Source: Arctopsyche grandis (taxonomy: Eukaryota; Arthropoda; Insecta; Trichoptera; Hydropsychidae). From it: DNA of 64,000 bases. The notes under the pieces were generated by a model, which was not told where the DNA came from, did not search any database, and was given only the letters and a program-made list of their open reading frames with translations. Shown here one piece after another: positions 59,413 through 64,000 of the stretch. A program made the translations under genes and the position numbers. Location of the stretch: positions 31,436,986-31,500,985 of the forward strand of contig NC_135355.1 in assembly GCF_051622035.1 (NCBI RefSeq). The letters run 5' to 3'. Every line of letters starts with the position of its first letter. Position 1 is the first letter of the stretch.

Positions 59413-61339
59413 AGATAAAATATAAATAATAAAAAAAGGTGTCGGTGATATATCGAAATGATCATTATCCATTTCTCAGTATGTTTGTGGTCAGTTAATA
59501 AATAGAATTTCTGTAATATAATTTAAATACTAAGTAATTTATATAGAAAAAAAAGGGTAAGTATTCAAATTTATTGGTCAGTAATTCAAAAGAAGGACAC
59601 ATTCACATAAACAGTGCGATGATGTGTCTTTAAGATAATTAGAAAACATAAAAATAAAAATCAAATTTACTGATTTGAACATTTTTGTTAAATTAATACA
59701 TTAAACATTGTAAGAAAGGAGATTCAAGCTAAAATATAAGATGCAAATATCTAATTATTTTACGGTGTCAAATAAAAAAAACATTCACTGAAATACCAAT
59801 ATTTGTCTTGTTCAAGTAGAACAGTGGTGTTTGGACCATACTGAGTTAACAGAGTCAGCATTTGTTGTGGCTCATAACGTAAAATTTATTATTTTTACTG
59901 TTTTTTTACCGTTTATTGTTTTTTTAGTGACTTTTTATTGTTTTTTACTGACCTTTAATTGTTTTTTACTAGCTGTTTATTATTTTTAATGACTGTTTAT
60001 TGTTTTTTACTGATAGTTTATTGTTTTTGTTTTTTACTGACCAATTATTATTTTTTGCTGTCACTTTAATGTACATATGTACATCCATATGCTTAATAAC
60101 TGAAATTTTTTTAATTTAGTTTCTGACCATTTTTGTATTTATTAACCGACCAAAAATATTGTTGCCATTTTATTTTTATTTTCATAGTATTATATTTCAT
60201 TCAATAAAAACGTATGTATATAAACTACAAACAAATATAAACTTTTCAATATTAATTTATATGAGTCCGAGGAACGCTTATCACTAAAGCGCAAAGTAAA
60301 AACTTAGTTGATTTAAAAATTTACACTTATTAAAACACGCTAATATAAAAGTATCCATCGTTCGGACATACATTTACAATTTCAATACAAGAAAGTTTTT
60401 TCCAAATCCTACTCGATTTAACCTTGATAATATTTCTTTAAAAATTCATGAATTTCAATGTCAATCGTTCTCTATACATATTATAATTTTCTTTGCGAAT
60501 TTTTATACGTCGAATGAAATTATTTCGCGTCGTTGCGTCAAGGTTTCCCCACCAAAAATTAACATACATACATACATATTTGTAAATGAAAAACCATAGA
60601 AAGCGCTTTCATCGATACAAAAACTATGAGAAATTTAAATTCAACAGGTCATTTTGGATTTATATCCTATTTAATCTGACTCATTCGCTCGTCAATTAAA
60701 ACAAAGAAAAGAGGACACGTCACGGTGGGGTCAAACCCATAAAAAACAGGCTTTAAACTTTGAAACACATACTCAATACTGAACGCAGACTAGAGGTCAA
60801 ACTATCGGGAAAAATCTCCGAATCGGATTCGTATAATTTTTTTGTATTCATACAATTATATTTATAACTTATTCTAGCGTAATATCTGTTTATTCAAAGT
60901 CAATGTTTACGCTCGTATTAAATAACCAAACCGAAATTAACACTCATTTCAAGTTTTCGCGTATCGGCCCATACAAATTGTATGCGCGATCTTTGAACGC
61001 AAATATTTAAAACGTAATACGGCTAAACGTTTTAATTATTGCGTCAGACGTACATACATATTTACATATATATGTACGTTACATATATGTATATATGTAC
61101 GAAATGTAGACAAGATTTAAATATATTTGATGAAAATTCCACACCAAACACAATTGATTATTTCAATGCAAATAGGGCGTGACAACTTTTAAAGATCGAT
61201 TTTTTTTAATTCAAATTTAGCCTAATAAAATCATAGATTTATTTCAAAAAATTCTCAACATATGTATGTACTTAAGTTTAATTTTACATAAACCTACAAT
61301 TTTGAATTCTATAATTATATTTTAGAATTTTTGAGGACG
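59413..61339. other. Non-coding AT-rich sequence
   Basis: No exon recognised. At 59895-60060 a short phrase like TTTTTTACTGACTGTTTATTG recurs six to eight times (a degenerate ~25-bp local repeat). Confidence 0.4.
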
Positions 61340-61560
61340 TTCAAATTTGAAGAATAGGTTTTTGAGCTCTTTTTCCTATTACGCTGTTCATATTAACATT
61401 ATTATAATATAATACTATGATGACTAACAAAATTAATTTAAAATTGTAAAATAGACAACGATCAGTTGATCTTTAGCTATTAAAATAGATATAAGATGTA
61501 TTGTAAACATAATTTTGTAATAATAACAAGTATTTAAAAATCAAATCAAAAAAATTTGAA
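61340..61560 (-). repeat. Inverted copy of the 31.7 kb repeat
   Basis: See 31730-31960; AGGTTTTTGAGCTCTTTTTC and AATAGATATAAGATGTATTG are the clearest landmarks. Confidence 0.55.
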
Positions 61561-61644
61561 CAATCTTAAGCATTGTACATTCAATACAAATAATACTATA
61601 AATATTATATTACAAATTGAAGATGAAAACATTAAAAAAGAATC

Positions 61645-62160
61645 TTAAGAGGGCTGTACACCTGAAACCTTAATTTTGTTACCGTTCCTTTCTTCGATAT
61701 ATATATTGAGTGTATGTATATATTGAGTGAATGCGACAGTATATATCAATATATATATATATTGAGTGAATGCGACAGTTGCGCTTCGACCAGATAAAAC
61801 GTATTTTAAATTGACAAAATCAAGGTTTCGTATTCTACTATTTTCTCCTCCAAAACTGGACTCATCATCGGTATGAGAAAGATAATTTCTGTGCATCTAT
61901 CGGCGTATTTTTTTTAAAATCGACCGTTAAATAAGCACGCTGGACTCGTTTCGTGGGTGTAAAAAAGAGGCGATTTTATAGATGTTTGGCGGCTCCTAGC
62001 TCATATAAAAAATAATTAATCAAAAAAATAAAACGATAGATGCACCCCAATGGTGGATGTCCATAGCATATTAAAAAATAATTTCTCTAGTGCCATAATT
62101 AAGGAAGGGAGAAGTATAGTACGTTTGTATGGATAAGGCGCTGCTATCCAGCCCTCTTAA
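61645..62160 (-). mobile_element. TTAA-flanked element, copy 2
   Basis: It begins TTAAGAGGGCTGTACACCTG and ends CTATCCAGCCCTCTTAA, so both ends are TTAA + GAGGGCTG inverted. The internal sequence matches 56486-56967 in reverse, with extra duplication of ATATATTGAGTGAATGCGAC near 61690-61780. Confidence 0.7.
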
Positions 62161-62172
62161 ATATACATCCAT

Positions 62173-62176
62173 ATAC

Positions 62177-62218
<42 letters not shown>
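62173..62218. repeat. (TA)n microsatellite
   Basis: About 40 bases of TA just outside the 62160 element end. Confidence 0.88.
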
Positions 62219-62223
<5 letters not shown>

Positions 62224-64000
62224 GTTGAGTACTATTTTACGTATCAATTTTTTCAATGTCAATTCTATAGTATAGTGTTTTAAGTCTACGTACTAGGTTC
62301 ATCCAAAGCCACTTAAATTACTTATATTTTAGATTTTTTGTCGAAATTTTAGCTTCAGAATATCGCTATAGGCTTTTGATCTAAGTATTCGGAATTCGAA
62401 ACATGTATATATTCTATTACAGAAATGTTCAAGTCATTTTAAAACTCGTTTTGAATTACATGCAAAAAATAAGTAACATCAACTTGAACTACTACAATAA
62501 TAATAAAGTTTGTTGAACTCTCACTGCAACCCAAAACGATTTATAACAATGTAGTAAAATACAAAATGAAGTATAAACCAATACCCTTGACCGTTCAAAA
62601 GTCAAAATTGCAAAAATAAATCTAAAAAGGGGTTAAATCTTTATCTCAAGTCATCGCGTGGAAAGTGTATCGAAATTAATTTATGCATGTTTCAATTGAT
62701 TTTTACACTTTGTACATTTTTACATTTTTACGCTCTGACATTTTACACTTTTTCAGTGTTAATTTAATTATTAAATACGATTTTTTTTGTTGTTGGCTTT
62801 TCATTATTGGCATACATACCTATTTGGCTAACGTTTTGCGTTGCAGTAGCAAATCACCGTATTTATATTCTCGGTCGCAGATATTTCGCGTTTGAAATCC
62901 ATTTATTACTATATGTGGAGCCCGTATCATGTATGTAAATTGCCTTATTATCTTGGCGAAAACAAAAAATATTATGCTGTCTATTTATTTTTTGTGATGC
63001 GTGATTTACTGTCTTATCCTTGCGATCGCGCATCCTTATAGGAAGCGTACAATGCTTTTAATGCAAATTATATGATGTGTGGGTACCAGTGCAAAATCAC
63101 CATAGCATGTATTGTAAATATTGAGGTGAGAAGTTGAAGAAGTGCTGGGATTTGTGTTGAAAGAATGTCTTCGGTAACTTTTAGAGTACAAGCGGTGCGC
63201 TTTGAATTGGCGTTAATTGAAACAGTGTGTTTTCACGGTGACGTATTTTTTTATTTTATTTATTATTTCAATTATGGATAAATAAAACTATTATAAATGA
63301 ATGTACTTTTTCTAGCTAATGTTACGTTAAACTTGATTAAATGAAATACCTTGAAAACTTATGAAGGATTCATTTAATAAATATATGCACTGCACGCATT
63401 AAATAGGCATCAAATAAACAGTGGTTACTTTAAGTAAAGAACTTCCGACTAAAAAAAAATATTGAAATTATAATTGCCTTCAATTAAGAATGTTGTTTGG
63501 GTCAATGATACAAATATTGAAAAACTTAATAATAAAAAAACGCTCTTAATGCTTGCAGATTACAACTATACATTTATGTATATAATATGCACACTAGTGG
63601 TGCGACCAGGCTTCGCTCGGTAAACGGAATGCAACGAAAACCATGAAAAAATCTTTATTTGTTTATTTTATTAAATTTATTTCGATCGAAAAAATTAATA
63701 TTATTTCACGATCGATCAAGCAATGACAAATGACTTTGACAAATCCAGCCAATCAAAAATGATTTGACGATAATCAATCAGAAACGAATTAAGGACGCCG
63801 TTTCGGTTTTATATATTAGACTAGTGTTGTGCCCGTTGATTTCAACGGGTGGTTTCGGAAAGGAATTGATACACGAATTAAAATAAAGCTATATGCTATA
63901 TATAAATATAATGTAAGGTAATTAATAGGCGTGTGCGCGTATTAATGCACCGTTCGCCCGCGTCGAAATGATGCATGAATGTGTGTATGTGTGTGTGTGT
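62219..64000. other. Non-coding sequence to the window end
   Basis: No exon recognised. At 63590-63640 and 63820-63860 two related motifs (CTAGTGGTGCGACCAGGC and CTAGTGTTGTGCCCGTTG, the second followed by TTTCAACGGG forming a hairpin) look like starts of one repeat family. The window ends in (TGTG)n. Confidence 0.35.

Overview
The window is AT-rich nuclear DNA of an arthropod, most likely an insect. Genes have short introns (about 70-100 bp) with GT..AG ends unless mobile DNA has landed in them, Jockey/CR1-type LINEs and hAT elements are common, and recurrent ACATATGTACAT-like runs and long (TA)n tracts are present. I cannot assign an order or species.

Genes lie in the first 23 kb. A small two-exon gene on the plus strand (2192-2747) encodes an MPLKIP/TTDN1-family protein. 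Convergent to it, an 11-exon minus-strand gene (3482-11564) encodes a 539-residue secreted-type lipase of the pancreatic lipase family with an intact Ser-Asp-His triad and a C-terminal PLAT-like domain. A second minus-strand gene (14625-22848, 8 exons, 684 residues) is bora (aurora borealis), the Aurora A/Plk1 activator. All exon phases join cleanly in these three models. A possible fourth gene starts at about 32.63 kb on the plus strand: a TATA box, an initiator and a GC-richer leader ending in a strong splice donor, with no downstream exon recognised.

The rest is mobile DNA. It includes one SINE family with a fixed core but several different tRNA-like heads; degraded LINEs (17.5-18.9, 24, 26.9-31.4, 35, 54.3-55.0 kb and a tail at 12-13 kb); several hAT elements, one a 4.6 kb composite dropped into a normally ~95 bp bora intron; two long foldback elements (41.9-42.3 and 56.0-56.4 kb); a TTAA-flanked family with a foldback derivative (56.5-57.3 and 61.6-62.2 kb); a solo LTR (51.3 kb); and a ~140-bp-period tandem array (25.6-26.3 kb). 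From 32.9 kb to the end no coding exon is recognisable, so this is either a very long intron or intergenic DNA.

The most interesting signal is a small hairpin at the 3' ends of both the SINE family and one LINE family. The loop sequence is conserved while the stem differs between families and stays paired, which suggests the SINE is mobilised by that LINE through a structure-recognised tail.
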